From NCBI RefSeq assembly GCF_000426685.1, contig NZ_AUFV01000002.1, forward strand, positions 1 to 64,000: a stretch of 64,000 nucleotides of DNA, in the 5' to 3' direction. This stretch comes from Solimonas flava DSM 18980. Lineage in GTDB: Bacteria > Pseudomonadota > Gammaproteobacteria > Nevskiales > Nevskiaceae. Positions 54,800-63,823 of the stretch are shown here, one piece after another. Both the position numbers and the translations under genes were made by a program. Under the pieces are notes generated by a model, which was not told the DNA's origin, did not search any database, and saw only the letters and a list, made by a program, of their open reading frames with translations. Every line of letters begins with the position of its first letter. The first letter of the stretch is position 1.

Positions 54800-56013
54800 T
54801 TATGCGACGAGCAGCGTTTCCCGCATCGCCGCCTGCGGATCGTCGATCTCGAACAGGTGCGGGAACAGATACGCGGCGGCGTAGACCGGAAACACCGGCG
54901 TGAGATCGCCGCGATGACTGGGCGCGGTGAGCAAGCCATCCTCGACGCATTCCGACACCACGGCGCGCGCGGCGCGCTCGCCGAGGCCGAGCAGGCGCGG
55001 CGCCGCGCCGCGCCGCGTTCCAGCCGGCCCATGAACATGGCCTCGATCAGCAGCGGCGCGGCGCGCTCGTCGCGGCCCAGCACCAGCTTGCGTTCGGCGC
55101 AGAAGCGCGCGACGCGATCCTTGACGTGTTCGATCTGCAGGCGTGCCGCCATGAAGGCGATCTGGTCCTCGCAGGTATCGAGCATGAAGTTCGCGAACTG
55201 CGTTGCGCCCTTCAGCGACAGCGCGCCGCGCCCGTCGAAATCGCCCTGCCGCTCCGAGTCGGCGAGGGCGAGGTGTTCGTAGTAGCGATCGCGACGTTTG
55301 GCGAGGCCGCGCGACAGCGACCACAGGCCGTCGGCCTCGAAGCCGTAGCGCGCCAGCATGGCCGTGCTCAGCAGGCGCGCGACGCGGCCGTTGCCGTCCA
55401 GGAACGGGTGGATCCAGGCGAAGCGGTGATGCGCCAGCAGCAGGTGCGCGGGCGTTTTCGGCAGGTGCCTCCAGCCTTCCGCAAAGGCGGCGAGCAGGTC
55501 CGGTACGTCCTCGGGCGCCGGCGCCCGATGCGCGCCGACGTCCACGTGGCGCGTGCGCAATGCGCCGGGCACGTTCACGGCCGTTTCGCCGTCGTGTCCG
55601 GTGACGACGCGCAGCGAGTCGGGCAGCTGTCCGACGAAGTGCCGGTGCAGCGCGCAGATGAAGTCCCGGCTGGCTACGTCCAGCGCCGGCTCGTCCTTGA
55701 GGCGCTGGCGCATCCAGCGCTCGGTCCGGATGTGGGCGACGGCGAGCGCGGCCAGATCGTCCGCCTTGCCGGGCTTGCGTTCGGCGAGGCTGCGCTGCAG
55801 CGCGCGCTCGGCTTCGATCGGCCGCGTGCCCTGGCCTTCGATCAGGTTGGAGTAATAGCTGTTGATGCCTTCGAGGCACCGGGCGAGCGCGGCGCGCGTG
55901 GCGGGCGGCAGGCGGCCGGCCAGTTCGCCGCTCTGGCGGGCGAGCACAGTCTCCCGCTCCCGGATGTCCGGGCTCTCCAGCAGGTAGAACGACAGGCGCG
56001 TCGCAGCCGGCAT
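54800..56013 (-). pseudogene. Fic-family protein with a frameshift near the C-terminus
   Basis: The N-terminal Fic_N helix carries the auto-inhibitory class II motif SNLIEG (55-60) and the AMPylation motif is HPFLDGNGRVAR (202-213). Both are intact. After AMFMGRLERGAA (around residue 335) the frame breaks in a gcggc repeat near 54995-55020. The family-like C-terminus (LLGLGERAARAVVSECV ... AAMRETLLVA) continues one frame over to 54800. Without repair the first frame reads on to 54745 with an unrelated tail. Fic proteins AMPylate Ser/Thr/Tyr of targets; a toxin or housekeeping role cannot be told. A -10-like tatact lies upstream (56054-56059 minus). Confidence 0.85.
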
Positions 56014-56152
56014 TGCCGGTTCCTGTTCCGGTTTATCTGCTTGACGGGCCTGAAGTATATTCCGTCGCAGCAGGTTCGGAATGCCGGTTCCGTTGTCGTC
56101 GCAAAACGCGATGCTGCCGCTCACGCCATGCCAGCGGAGAGGGTCCTCCGCT

Positions 56153-57649
56153 TTACGTCTTGTCCCGCTTCCACAGGCTGGTGTTGCGCAGGCCGGCGGC
56201 CTCGGCGTCGAACACCGGGTCTTTGCCGGCCTTCTTCTGCGCTTCGTAATCCTTCAGCGCGATCAGCGCCGGCTTCTGCAGGATGAGGATGGCGATGATG
56301 TTGAGCCAGGCCATCAGGCCGACGCCGATGTCGCCGAGCGCCCAGGCGTGCTGCGCGTTGCGGAAGGCGCCGAAGATCACCATCGCGACGATGCCCAGGC
56401 GCAGCAGCAGCACCGGCAGCGGGCGGTGGCGGTCGCCGTTGAGATAGGAGAGATTGGTCTCGGCCATGTAGTAGTAGGCCATGATGGTCGTGAAGGCGAA
56501 GAAGAACAGCGCCATCGCGACGAAGCCCGAGCCCCAGCCGGGCAGCACCGATTCGACCGCCGCCTGCGCGAAGCCCGGGCCTTCCTCGACGCCCGGCACG
56601 CCTTCGTACAGCGCCGCGCCGCCGCCCGGGGCGTGGACGTTGTACTTGCCGGTCGCCAGGATCAGGAACGCGGTCGAGGTGCAGACCAGCATGGTGTCGA
56701 AGTAGATCGCGAAGGCCTGCACGTAGCCCTGCTTGGCCGGATGCGAAACCTCCGCCGCCGCCGCCGCGTGCGGACCGGTGCCCTGGCCGGCTTCGTTGGC
56801 GTAGATGCCGCGCTTGACGCCCCATTCCACCGCCAGGCCGAACATCGCGCCGAACGCGGCGTGCGCGCCGAACGCGCTCCGGAAGATGATCGAGAACATC
56901 TCCGGTACGCGCTCGACGTTGAGCACCATGACCGTCAGCGCCATCAGGATGAAGCCGCCGGCCATGAACGGCACGACCACTTCGGCGAAGTTGGCGATGC
57001 GCTTGACGCCGCCGAAGATGATGGCGGCGAGCATGATGGCGACCAGGATGCCGACGCCGAGCTTGAACGCGTCGCGCGCCGGCAGGCCGAACCACTGGCC
57101 GTCCATCGCGCCGCACAGCGAGCTGCCGGCGCAGACGTTGGCGGCGCTGTCGGCGATGGCGTTGGCCTGCACGCCCGGCATCAGGAAGCCGGCGGCGATG
57201 ATGGTGGCGATCGCGAAGGTCATCGCGTACCACTTCAGCCCCATCGCCTTCTCGATGTAGTAGGCCGGGCCGCCGCGGTAGCGGCCGTCGGCGTCCTTGA
57301 CCTTGTAGATCTGCGCCAGCGTCGATTCGATGTACGAGGTCGACGCGCCGAGGAAGCCCATCACCCACATCCAGAAGATCGAGCCGGGACCGCCGACGGC
57401 GATGGCGGTGGCGACACCGGCGATGTTGCCGATGCCGATGCGGCCCGACAGCGACATCGCCAGTGCCTGGAACGACGACACGCCGGCCTCGGACTTCTGG
57501 CCCCTGATCGTCAGGCGCAGCATTTCGGGCAGCGCGCGCACCTGCATGAAGCGGGTGCGGATCGAGAAGTACAGGCCCGCGCCGAGGCACAGCACGATCA
57601 GCGCGCGGCTCCAGACGAGGTCATTGATTGCGCCGATGATGGCATCCAC
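56153..57649 (-). CDS. Sodium:alanine symporter (AGCS family)
   Basis: 498 residues, about 11 helices. GRIGIGNIAGVATAIAVGGPG (the AGCS signature) lies around 69-90, and NEAGQGTGPHAAAAAEV in the middle. It imports alanine or glycine with Na+. The next gene upstream on this strand, yciI-like, is 96 bases away, so they may share a transcript but have no obvious common task. Confidence 0.93.
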   Translation of the reverse strand: MDAIIGAINDLVWSRALIVLCLGAGLYFSIRTRFMQVRALPEMLRLTIRGQKSEAGVSSFQALAMSLSGRIGIGNIAGVATAIAVGGPGSIFWMWVMGFLGASTSYIESTLAQIYKVKDADGRYRGGPAYYIEKAMGLKWYAMTFAIATIIAAGFLMPGVQANAIADSAANVCAGSSLCGAMDGQWFGLPARDAFKLGVGILVAIMLAAIIFGGVKRIANFAEVVVPFMAGGFILMALTVMVLNVERVPEMFSIIFRSAFGAHAAFGAMFGLAVEWGVKRGIYANEAGQGTGPHAAAAAEVSHPAKQGYVQAFAIYFDTMLVCTSTAFLILATGKYNVHAPGGGAALYEGVPGVEEGPGFAQAAVESVLPGWGSGFVAMALFFFAFTTIMAYYYMAETNLSYLNGDRHRPLPVLLLRLGIVAMVIFGAFRNAQHAWALGDIGVGLMAWLNIIAILILQKPALIALKDYEAQKKAGKDPVFDAEAAGLRNTSLWKRDKT

Positions 57650-57745
57650 AGCAAATCTCCATGCAAAAGGGTGCCGCCAGGCGACGGCCGGAACGTCCGG
57701 TGTCGATTCGCAAGCAAGAATCGGGACCGGCGCGGGCCGGCCCTT

Positions 57746-58096
57746 CTAGTCCGCGCAGCAGGGACCGACCTCGCGCACTTCGATGGTCGCCCATTGCGCG
57801 GCCGGGCACTTGGCAGAAAGCGCCAAAGCGTCGTCGAGACTGTCGCAGCTCAGGTAGAAGAAGCCGCCGATCATTTCCTTGGCCTCGGTGTACGGGCCGT
57901 CGAGCACCGTCGTGCGGCCGTCGCGGACCTGCAGGCGCGTGCGCGCGGTGAGCAGCGACTGGCTGGCGATCAGCACGCCGCGTTCGCGCAGCTCTTCGGT
58001 GTAGCGCAGCATGCTGGCGTAGGCGGCCTCGCCTTCGGCAGGCGTGCGCTCGGCGCGCTGGCCGAGCGGTTCGACGATCAGCAGCAGGTAGCTCAT
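57746..58096 (-). CDS. YciI-like (YCII-related) protein
   Basis: 116 residues with the family motif VLDGPYTEAKEMIGGFFYL and the conserved His/Asp-type pair of the YciI fold only partly visible. Members of the DGPY type are small ferredoxin-like enzymes or binding domains, often beside ECF sigma factors. No such factor is here. It overlaps the WaaC-like gene by four bases. The C-terminus ends in CCAD. Confidence 0.85.
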   Translation of the reverse strand: MSYLLLIVEPLGQRAERTPAEGEAAYASMLRYTEELRERGVLIASQSLLTARTRLQVRDGRTTVLDGPYTEAKEMIGGFFYLSCDSLDDALALSAKCPAAQWATIEVREVGPCCAD

Positions 58097-59202
58097 GCGG
58101 GCTCCGGAGTGGCGGCTTCGGTTGAGGGTGGCAGATTCAGCAGCTGGCGGGCGGTGGCGGCCACGCGCGCCGGCGTCAGCCCGCGCATGCAATCGTAGCG
58201 GCCGTCGCAGCTCGGGTGACGGCGGCAGGGCGCGCAGGGCAGCGCGTCATACATGACCGCCAGCGGCGATTCGGCGCCCTGCCGGTACGGGCAGGTCGAG
58301 CCGAACAGTGCGATCGTCGGCGTGCGCACGGCGATGCCGATATGCGTGAGCCCGGTGTCGACGCCGACCACCAGCCGCGCCTGCGCGAGCCAGGCCGGCA
58401 GCTCGCCGAGCTTGGTCTTGCCGACGAGGTTCACCAGCGGCGCCGTCGTCGCCGCCGCGATGCGTGCGGCGGCCTCGACGTCGCCGGGCCCGCCGAACAG
58501 CACGCAGGGACCGAGGCCGGCTTCGTGCAGCCGCTGCGCGAGCTGCGGCCAGTACGATTCGATCCAGTGCTTCTGCGGCCGTGTCGTGAACGGGCACAGC
58601 GCGACGAAGCCGGCCGGCAGGCCGAGCGCGGCGCGCTGCGCGTCGATCGCGGCGCGGGCGGCCTCGGACACCGGCAGCCGCGGCGGGCCGGCGCGTTCGC
58701 CGCTGAGCGCCGCGGCGAAGTAGCGGTACTCCGAAGCGATGTCGGCGATGTCGCCGCCTTTCGGCAGCAGGCGCTGCATCAGGAACGCGCCGGGTTCCTT
58801 CGATGCGAAACCGGCGCGCCAGCCGCCGGCGAGCCAGGCGAGCAGGCGCGATTTGGCGAGCCCCTGGACCTCGAACACCCAGTCGTAGCGGCGCGCGCGC
58901 AGCTCGCGGCGCAGACGCCACAGCGCCGCCGGCGACTTGAACGTCTCGGCCGGCACGCGGATCAGCTCGTCGATGCGCGGATCGTCGCCGAGGATGGCGG
59001 CGAAGCCCGGCTGCGCCAGCCAGGCGATGTGCGCGCGCGGCCAGCGGCGGCGCAGGGCGTCGAGCATGCTGCTGGCGAAGACGATGTCGCCGAGCGCGGA
59101 CAGCCGCACGATCAGGATGCGCGGCGCATCGGCCGTGGCGGGCGCGGGCGGGGCGATGAGGGGGTCGGACACAGCGGCTGGCGGACGAAGTCGAGCGCGC
59201 AT
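58093..59202 (-). CDS. WaaC-like family 9 heptosyltransferase
   Basis: 369 residues from the Met at 59202 (an upstream Met adds nine). RILIVRLSALGDIVFASSMLDAL opens like ADP-heptose transferases and CPFTTRPQKHW matches the WaaC ATTRDDKHW region. VGVDTGLTHIGIAVRTPTIALFG is the GT9 C-terminal motif. It likely adds the first L,D-heptose to Kdo in the LPS core. The extra C-terminal CAPCRRHPSCDGRYDCM with four cysteines is found in some GT9 enzymes and could bind metal. hldE nearby supplies the donor. Confidence 0.85.
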   Translation of the reverse strand: MRARLRPPAAVSDPLIAPPAPATADAPRILIVRLSALGDIVFASSMLDALRRRWPRAHIAWLAQPGFAAILGDDPRIDELIRVPAETFKSPAALWRLRRELRARRYDWVFEVQGLAKSRLLAWLAGGWRAGFASKEPGAFLMQRLLPKGGDIADIASEYRYFAAALSGERAGPPRLPVSEAARAAIDAQRAALGLPAGFVALCPFTTRPQKHWIESYWPQLAQRLHEAGLGPCVLFGGPGDVEAAARIAAATTAPLVNLVGKTKLGELPAWLAQARLVVGVDTGLTHIGIAVRTPTIALFGSTCPYRQGAESPLAVMYDALPCAPCRRHPSCDGRYDCMRGLTPARVAATARQLLNLPPSTEAATPEPA

Positions 59203-59235
59203 GCTGCGGCGTGACGGCGACGTGTGCAAGCGGCT

Positions 59236-59263
59236 CTGACACGTCCGGCGCTGGGCCTATAAT
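59236..59263 (+). promoter_or_regulatory. Sigma-70 promoter of ilvE
   Basis: ctgaca (59236-59241), a 16-base spacer and a perfect tataat (59258-59263) lie 45 bases before the ilvE ATG. This is the best promoter match in the window. Confidence 0.65.
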
Positions 59264-59307
59264 GCGCGCCTTCGTCACCCATGCGCCCCCCAAAGGCAGG
59301 ATTACCG

Positions 59308-60231
59308 ATGACTTCTTTTGCCGACCGCGACGGCTATATCTGGTACGACGGCGAACTCAAGCCCTGGCGCGAATGCCAGACCCACGTGCTGACCTACTCG
59401 CTGCATTACGGCGTGGGTTGCTTCGAGGGTGTGCGCGCGTACAAGACGCCGAAGGGCACGGCGATCTTCCGCCTCGAAGATCACACCAAGCGCCTGTTCA
59501 ACTCCGCCAAGATCCTCGGCATGAAGATGCCGTGGACGCAGGACCAGCTCAACGCCGCGCAGAAGGAAGTGCTGCGCGCCAACAAGCTCGAATCCGCCTA
59601 CATCCGGCCGATGGTGTTCTACGGTTCGGAAGGCATGGGCCTGCGCGCCACCGGCCTCAACACCCACGTGATCATCGCCGCCTGGACCTGGGGCGCGTAT
59701 CTCGGTGCCGACAACATGGAGCGCGGCATCCGCATCAAGACCAGCTCGTTCCAGCGCCAGCACGTCAACGCCTCGCTGTGCCGCGCCAAGGCCAGCGCCA
59801 ACTATCTGACCTCGTCGATGGCGCTCAACGAAGTGCTGCGCGACGGCTACGACGAGGCGCTGATGCTCGACACCGACGGCTTTGTCGCCGAAGGCAGCGC
59901 CGAGAACATCTTCGTCGTCGGCAACGGCGTCATCAGCACGCCGGACGTCACCAGCGCGCTCGACGGCATCACGCGCCGCACGGTGATCCAGCTCGCGCGC
60001 GACCTCGACTACAAGGTCGTCGAGCGCCGCATCACGCGCGACGAGGTCTACATCAGCGACGAAGCCTTCTTCACCGGCACCGCCGCCGAAGTCACGCCGA
60101 TCCGCGAAGTCGACAACCGTCCGATCGGCGAGGGCCGCCGCGGCCCGATCACCGCCAAGCTGCAGGCGGCGTACCTGGCGCTGGTCAACGGCCAGAGCCG
60201 CCACTATCCGGAATGGCTGGCGCACCTCTGA
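59308..60231 (+). CDS. ilvE: Branched-chain amino acid aminotransferase
   Basis: 307 residues from the ATG at 59308, with aggcagga upstream. Opening FADRDGYIWYDGELKPW; PLP Lys in RAKASANYL; EGSAENIFVV and TGTAAEVTPI bind the cofactor phosphate and substrate. It interconverts leucine, isoleucine, valine and their keto acids. In pseudomonads ilvE sits between glnE and waaF; here it lies between the WaaC-like gene and hldE. Confidence 0.95.
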   Translation: MTSFADRDGYIWYDGELKPWRECQTHVLTYSLHYGVGCFEGVRAYKTPKGTAIFRLEDHTKRLFNSAKILGMKMPWTQDQLNAAQKEVLRANKLESAYIRPMVFYGSEGMGLRATGLNTHVIIAAWTWGAYLGADNMERGIRIKTSSFQRQHVNASLCRAKASANYLTSSMALNEVLRDGYDEALMLDTDGFVAEGSAENIFVVGNGVISTPDVTSALDGITRRTVIQLARDLDYKVVERRITRDEVYISDEAFFTGTAAEVTPIREVDNRPIGEGRRGPITAKLQAAYLALVNGQSRHYPEWLAHL

Positions 60232-60247
60232 GCCCCTGAAAGACCGC

Positions 60248-60313
60248 ATGTCCGACCTGCCGGCGGCCCCGATTCTCCTGTTCGCCATGGCCGCCGGCCG
60301 GGTCGCGCGATGA
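60248..60313 (+). CDS. Possible 21-residue ORF between ilvE and hldE
   Basis: ATG at 60248 reads [21 protein letters not shown] and its TGA overlaps the hldE ATG as ATGA. It could couple hldE translation to ilvE, or be a remnant. No family is recognised and it could be chance. Confidence 0.25.
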   Translation: MSDLPAAPILLFAMAAGRVAR

Positions 60314-61740
60314 GCGCGCTGCTGCCCGATTTCGCGGCAGCCCGCGTGCTGGTCGCCGGCGACGTGATGCTCGACCGCTACTGGATCGGGCCGACCTCGC
60401 GCATCTCGCCGGAGGCGCCGGTGCCGATCGTGCGCATTCGCCGCGACGAGACGCGGCCGGGCGGCGCCGCCAACGTCGCGCTCAACATCGCCAGCCTCGG
60501 CGCGCAGGCGAGCCTGCTCGGCGTCGTCGGCCAGGACGAGGCCGCGCGCCTGCTCGCCGACGAGACGGCGGCGCGCGGCGTGCGTGCGCAGTTCGTGAGC
60601 ACCGGCCAGGCGCCGACCATTACCAAGCTGCGTGTGCTGTCGCGCAACCAGCAGCTGATCCGCCTCGACTTCGAGGAAGCGCTCGAAGCGGTCGGCGCCT
60701 TCGACGACGCCGAGCTGGCGGCGCGCTATGCCGACGCGCTCGATGCGTGCCGCGTCGTGGTGCTGTCCGACTACGGCAAGGGCACGCTGCGCGACGTCGC
60801 GGCGCTGGTGCAGGCGGCGCGCGCGCAGGGCAAGGCGGTGCTCGTCGACCCGAAGGGCAGCGACTGGCAGCGTTACCGCGGCGCCACGCTGCTGACGCCG
60901 AACCTCGCCGAGTTCGAGGCCGTCGCCGGTCGCTGCCGCGACGAGGCCGAGCTGGTGGCGAAAGCGGAGCAGCTGCGCGCGGAACTGCGGCTCGACGCGC
61001 TGCTGATCACGCGCAGCGAGCACGGCATGACGCTGGTCGAGCCGGGCCAGCCGGCGCTGCACATCCCGACCGAGGCGCGCGAAGTCTTCGACGTCACCGG
61101 CGCCGGCGATACGGTGATCGCCACGCTCGCCGCCGCGCTCGCCGCCGGCAGCACGCTGGCGACCGCATGCCGGCTCGCCAACACCGCAGCCGGCATCGTC
61201 GTCGGCAAGCTCGGCACGGCGACGGTGTCGCGCGATGAACTCCGCGCCGCGCTGAGCGGCCGCCGCGACGTCGACGGCGGCGTGGTCGACGAGGCCGCGC
61301 TGCTGCAGGCCGTGGCGCGCGCGCGCGCCGCCGGCAAGCGCATCGTCATGACCAACGGTGTGTTCGATGTCATGCACGTCGGCCACGCGCGCTATCTGGA
61401 AGACGCGCGCCGACTCGGCGATCTGCTGATCGTCGCCGTCAACGACGACGACTCGGTGCGCCGTCTCAAAGGCCCGACGCGGCCGCTGAACGCGACCGCC
61501 GACCGCATGGCGCTGCTCGCGGCGCTGCGCTGTGTCGATCTGGTCGTGCCGTTCGCCGAGGACACGCCGGCGCGCCTGATCGGCCGCGTGCTGCCCGATC
61601 TGCTGGTGAAAGGCGGCGACTACCGGCCCGAGCAGATCGCCGGCTATGACGCCGTCACCGCCAACGGCGGCCGCGTGCTGGTACTGCCGTTCCACGACGG
61701 CTATTCGACAACCAGCCTGATCGACAAGGCGCGCCGCTGA
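60310..61740 (+). CDS. hldE: Bifunctional heptose-7-phosphate kinase / heptose-1-phosphate adenylyltransferase
   Basis: 476 residues (E. coli 477). The N-terminal PfkB kinase has [17 protein letters not shown] and the ATP motif [11 protein letters not shown] (about 259-269). The C-terminal nucleotidyltransferase has [16 protein letters not shown] with the HxGH signature (about 347-362). It makes ADP-heptose precursors for the WaaC-like enzyme. It ends 200 bases before the rhodanese gene. Confidence 0.97.
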   Translation: MSALLPDFAAARVLVAGDVMLDRYWIGPTSRISPEAPVPIVRIRRDETRPGGAANVALNIASLGAQASLLGVVGQDEAARLLADETAARGVRAQFVSTGQAPTITKLRVLSRNQQLIRLDFEEALEAVGAFDDAELAARYADALDACRVVVLSDYGKGTLRDVAALVQAARAQGKAVLVDPKGSDWQRYRGATLLTPNLAEFEAVAGRCRDEAELVAKAEQLRAELRLDALLITRSEHGMTLVEPGQPALHIPTEAREVFDVTGAGDTVIATLAAALAAGSTLATACRLANTAAGIVVGKLGTATVSRDELRAALSGRRDVDGGVVDEAALLQAVARARAAGKRIVMTNGVFDVMHVGHARYLEDARRLGDLLIVAVNDDDSVRRLKGPTRPLNATADRMALLAALRCVDLVVPFAEDTPARLIGRVLPDLLVKGGDYRPEQIAGYDAVTANGGRVLVLPFHDGYSTTSLIDKARR

Positions 61741-61874
61741 CGCGAGCCTGAAGCGCCGGTTCGTCTCGGCCTCTGCATCGCGCGTTGCGGTGATGCGCCG
61801 CGTTCGCGGCATAACCATAGCTTCACGAATTCCTTCCTCGTGCGGTGGCGAGCTCCTAATCTCGCGGCCGCTAC

Positions 61875-61917
61875 GAGCCGTCCCGAGGCGTCTGTCATCC
61901 GGCAGGCGCGACGGCTC
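61875..61917 (+). promoter_or_regulatory. Leader hairpin before the rhodanese lipoprotein gene
   Basis: gagccgtc (61875-61882) pairs perfectly with gacggctc (61910-61917), and inside them gcgtctg faces caggcgc with one G-U pair. The element ends 23 bases before the ATG, just ahead of the ribosome site gaggaa. There is no T run, so it is not a simple terminator. A smaller dyad gccgcgttcgcggc lies at 61798-61811. Otherwise the 200-base gap after hldE is empty. Confidence 0.5.
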
Positions 61918-61940
61918 CCGGAAAACACGAGGAACAGACG

Positions 61941-63446
61941 ATGTCGAGAAGCTGGCGCCGCGACGGCGGGGCAGGGCGGCTTGTTGCCGCCAGCATGGGG
62001 ATCGCGATGCTCGCGGCCTGCGGCGGAGAGGACCGCTCCGGCGCCGAGACGACGCCGGCGGCGAGCCGGATCGTCAACACGCCGGCGCAGATCGCGCAGG
62101 AGTCGGCGGACGACTACGACGACAACCGCAGCGGTCTCATCACTGGCAAGACCCTGAAGCGCTGGAAGGACAACTGGCTGCAGGAGCGCCCGGCCGGCAT
62201 CAAGGGCAATCTGGTGATCTTCCAGATCGGCAAGGGCCCGGCCGGCGCCGAGTTCATCAAGGCCGACCACGAAACGGTCTTCTCCTACCAGGAGAACGCC
62301 TGGCAGGAAGAACGCTCGAACGGCGTGATCAAGACGCCCGGCATGGTGCTCTCCGGGGCGCAGATCGATGCGCTGCTGCGCCGCTACGGCGTCAATCCCA
62401 GCGAGGATCTCATCGTCTGCGCGCCGGGTACGGGCAGCGCGTCCAACGCGATGATCCAGGGTCGCTGCTGGTACACGCTGCGCTACTGGGGCGTCGCCGC
62501 GGATCATCTCGCCGTCCTCAACGGCGGCAATCAGTATCTGGCTTCGAGTGAAGGCGGCTGGAGCGCCGCTGATTTCTCGACGGATGCGAGCCCGGTGACG
62601 AACAAGTACGCCGGCAGCGTGCGCGACCTCAAGGAAGACAACACGGCGCTGCAGGCCACGCTCGAGGACGTCATCAACGTCCTGCCGCTGGAGGATGGCA
62701 ACCGCAGCACGGACGGCATCTTCCTGTGGGATGCGCGCAGCCTGGATCAGTTCAGCGCCGGCGAGCTGCTGGAGAGCGGCGCGCCGCCCGAGGGCTACAA
62801 CTACACCAGCAGCTTCCAGAACGGCGGCTCGCGGCAGGGCCATCCGCGCGGCGCGCTGCAGCTGCAGTACACCAACGTGCTGGTGAACGGCGGCGCGGAC
62901 GGACGCTACAAGTCCAAGGCGGAGATCAAGGCCTACCTCGACGGCGAGGTCGACGCGGCGGGCAAAGGCTTCCGCGACGGCACGCTGCAGCCGGTCGGTT
63001 CCGGCAACGCCTACCAGCCGGGGGACGTGGTCTACACCTACTGCGAGACGGCGGTGCGCGCGGCGATCACGACCGTCGCTAGCGCCGTGATCCTCGGCCA
63101 TCCGACGCGCCTCTACGACGGCTCGATGATCGAGTGGAACTCGCTGTCGTACATCGCCGACAAGAACGGCAACTTCATCCTGCCGGCCAAGTCGGTGTGG
63201 CGGACCGACGTGCTGTCGTTCTTCAAGCCCGGTGTGCAGGCGCAGATCGCGCCGCGCAACGACGCCAGCGCGACGCCTTACGTGGTCGATGCCAGCGCCG
63301 AGCATGCGGACGAGGCCATCCTCGCCGACAAGGCCTACGCACGCGCCAACGATCCGGTCGACGACGGCGGCACCACCGGCGGGACGACCACCGGCGGCAG
63401 CACCACCGGCGGCACCACGGCGCCGCCGAATCCCTGCGGCGGCTAG
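61941..63446 (+). CDS. Lipoprotein with two rhodanese-like domains
   Basis: 501 residues. The lipobox is LAAC with Cys27, so it is a membrane-anchored lipoprotein facing the periplasm or cell surface. A first rhodanese-like domain (about 35-215) has APGTGSASNAM where the active-site loop should be and lacks the catalytic Cys. The second (about 235-420) has a normal loop C-E-T-A-V-R-A with Cys368. The tail is a Thr/Gly-rich repeat (GGTTGGTTTGGSTTGG) ending PNPCGG. The layout recalls rhodanese lipoproteins of selenite/tellurite reduction operons (ExtH type), from memory only. Sulfur or selenium transfer in the envelope is the best guess. Confidence 0.75.
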   Translation: MSRSWRRDGGAGRLVAASMGIAMLAACGGEDRSGAETTPAASRIVNTPAQIAQESADDYDDNRSGLITGKTLKRWKDNWLQERPAGIKGNLVIFQIGKGPAGAEFIKADHETVFSYQENAWQEERSNGVIKTPGMVLSGAQIDALLRRYGVNPSEDLIVCAPGTGSASNAMIQGRCWYTLRYWGVAADHLAVLNGGNQYLASSEGGWSAADFSTDASPVTNKYAGSVRDLKEDNTALQATLEDVINVLPLEDGNRSTDGIFLWDARSLDQFSAGELLESGAPPEGYNYTSSFQNGGSRQGHPRGALQLQYTNVLVNGGADGRYKSKAEIKAYLDGEVDAAGKGFRDGTLQPVGSGNAYQPGDVVYTYCETAVRAAITTVASAVILGHPTRLYDGSMIEWNSLSYIADKNGNFILPAKSVWRTDVLSFFKPGVQAQIAPRNDASATPYVVDASAEHADEAILADKAYARANDPVDDGGTTGGTTTGGSTTGGTTAPPNPCGG

Positions 63447-63511
63447 CCGTTCCGTGCCGATGGGCGCGGCGTATGCCGCGCCCCTTCTTTCGCTCTCTCA
63501 TGGAGAATCCG

Positions 63512-63823
63512 ATGCGCCATGCCAGTCGCGCCGCGGCAGCGCTCTGCCTGTTCCTCGCCGGCCTGTCCGCCGCGCATGCCGACGAGCCGCGAGCGGCCGC
63601 CCGTGCGCCGGCCGCCGTCAAGCAGTACACCGTCAGCTTCGGTTCGCAGCCGCCGCCGCCCTCGTCGCGGCTCAAGTACCGCCAGGGCCCGGTCTGCATG
63701 TGCAGCGGCGGCCTGAGCGAGGCCGACATCAGCGCCGCGCAATCGCCGCTTCAAGCGTCCACCGCAGCCGCGGCGGATAGCGCTGAACCCACGCACGGTG
63801 CGGCCCGCGGAGAGACGCCATGA
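63512..63823 (+). CDS. Small secreted protein with a CxC motif
   Basis: 103 residues. A signal peptide (to about AHA, residue 20) is followed by an Ala/Arg-rich stretch, YTVSFGSQPPPPSSRLKY, then GPVCMCSGGLSEADI and an Ala-rich tail. The only cysteines of the mature part are the CMC pair. I recognise no family. A start four codons upstream (63500) is also possible. It overlaps the next gene by four bases and follows the rhodanese gene by 65. Confidence 0.65.
   Translation: MRHASRAAAALCLFLAGLSAAHADEPRAAARAPAAVKQYTVSFGSQPPPPSSRLKYRQGPVCMCSGGLSEADISAAQSPLQASTAAAADSAEPTHGAARGETP

Noticed and set aside
54800-56013. Fic toxin-antitoxin pair
   Set aside because: The inhibitory SxxxEG motif is inside the Fic protein itself (class II). 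No separate antitoxin frame lies beside it.
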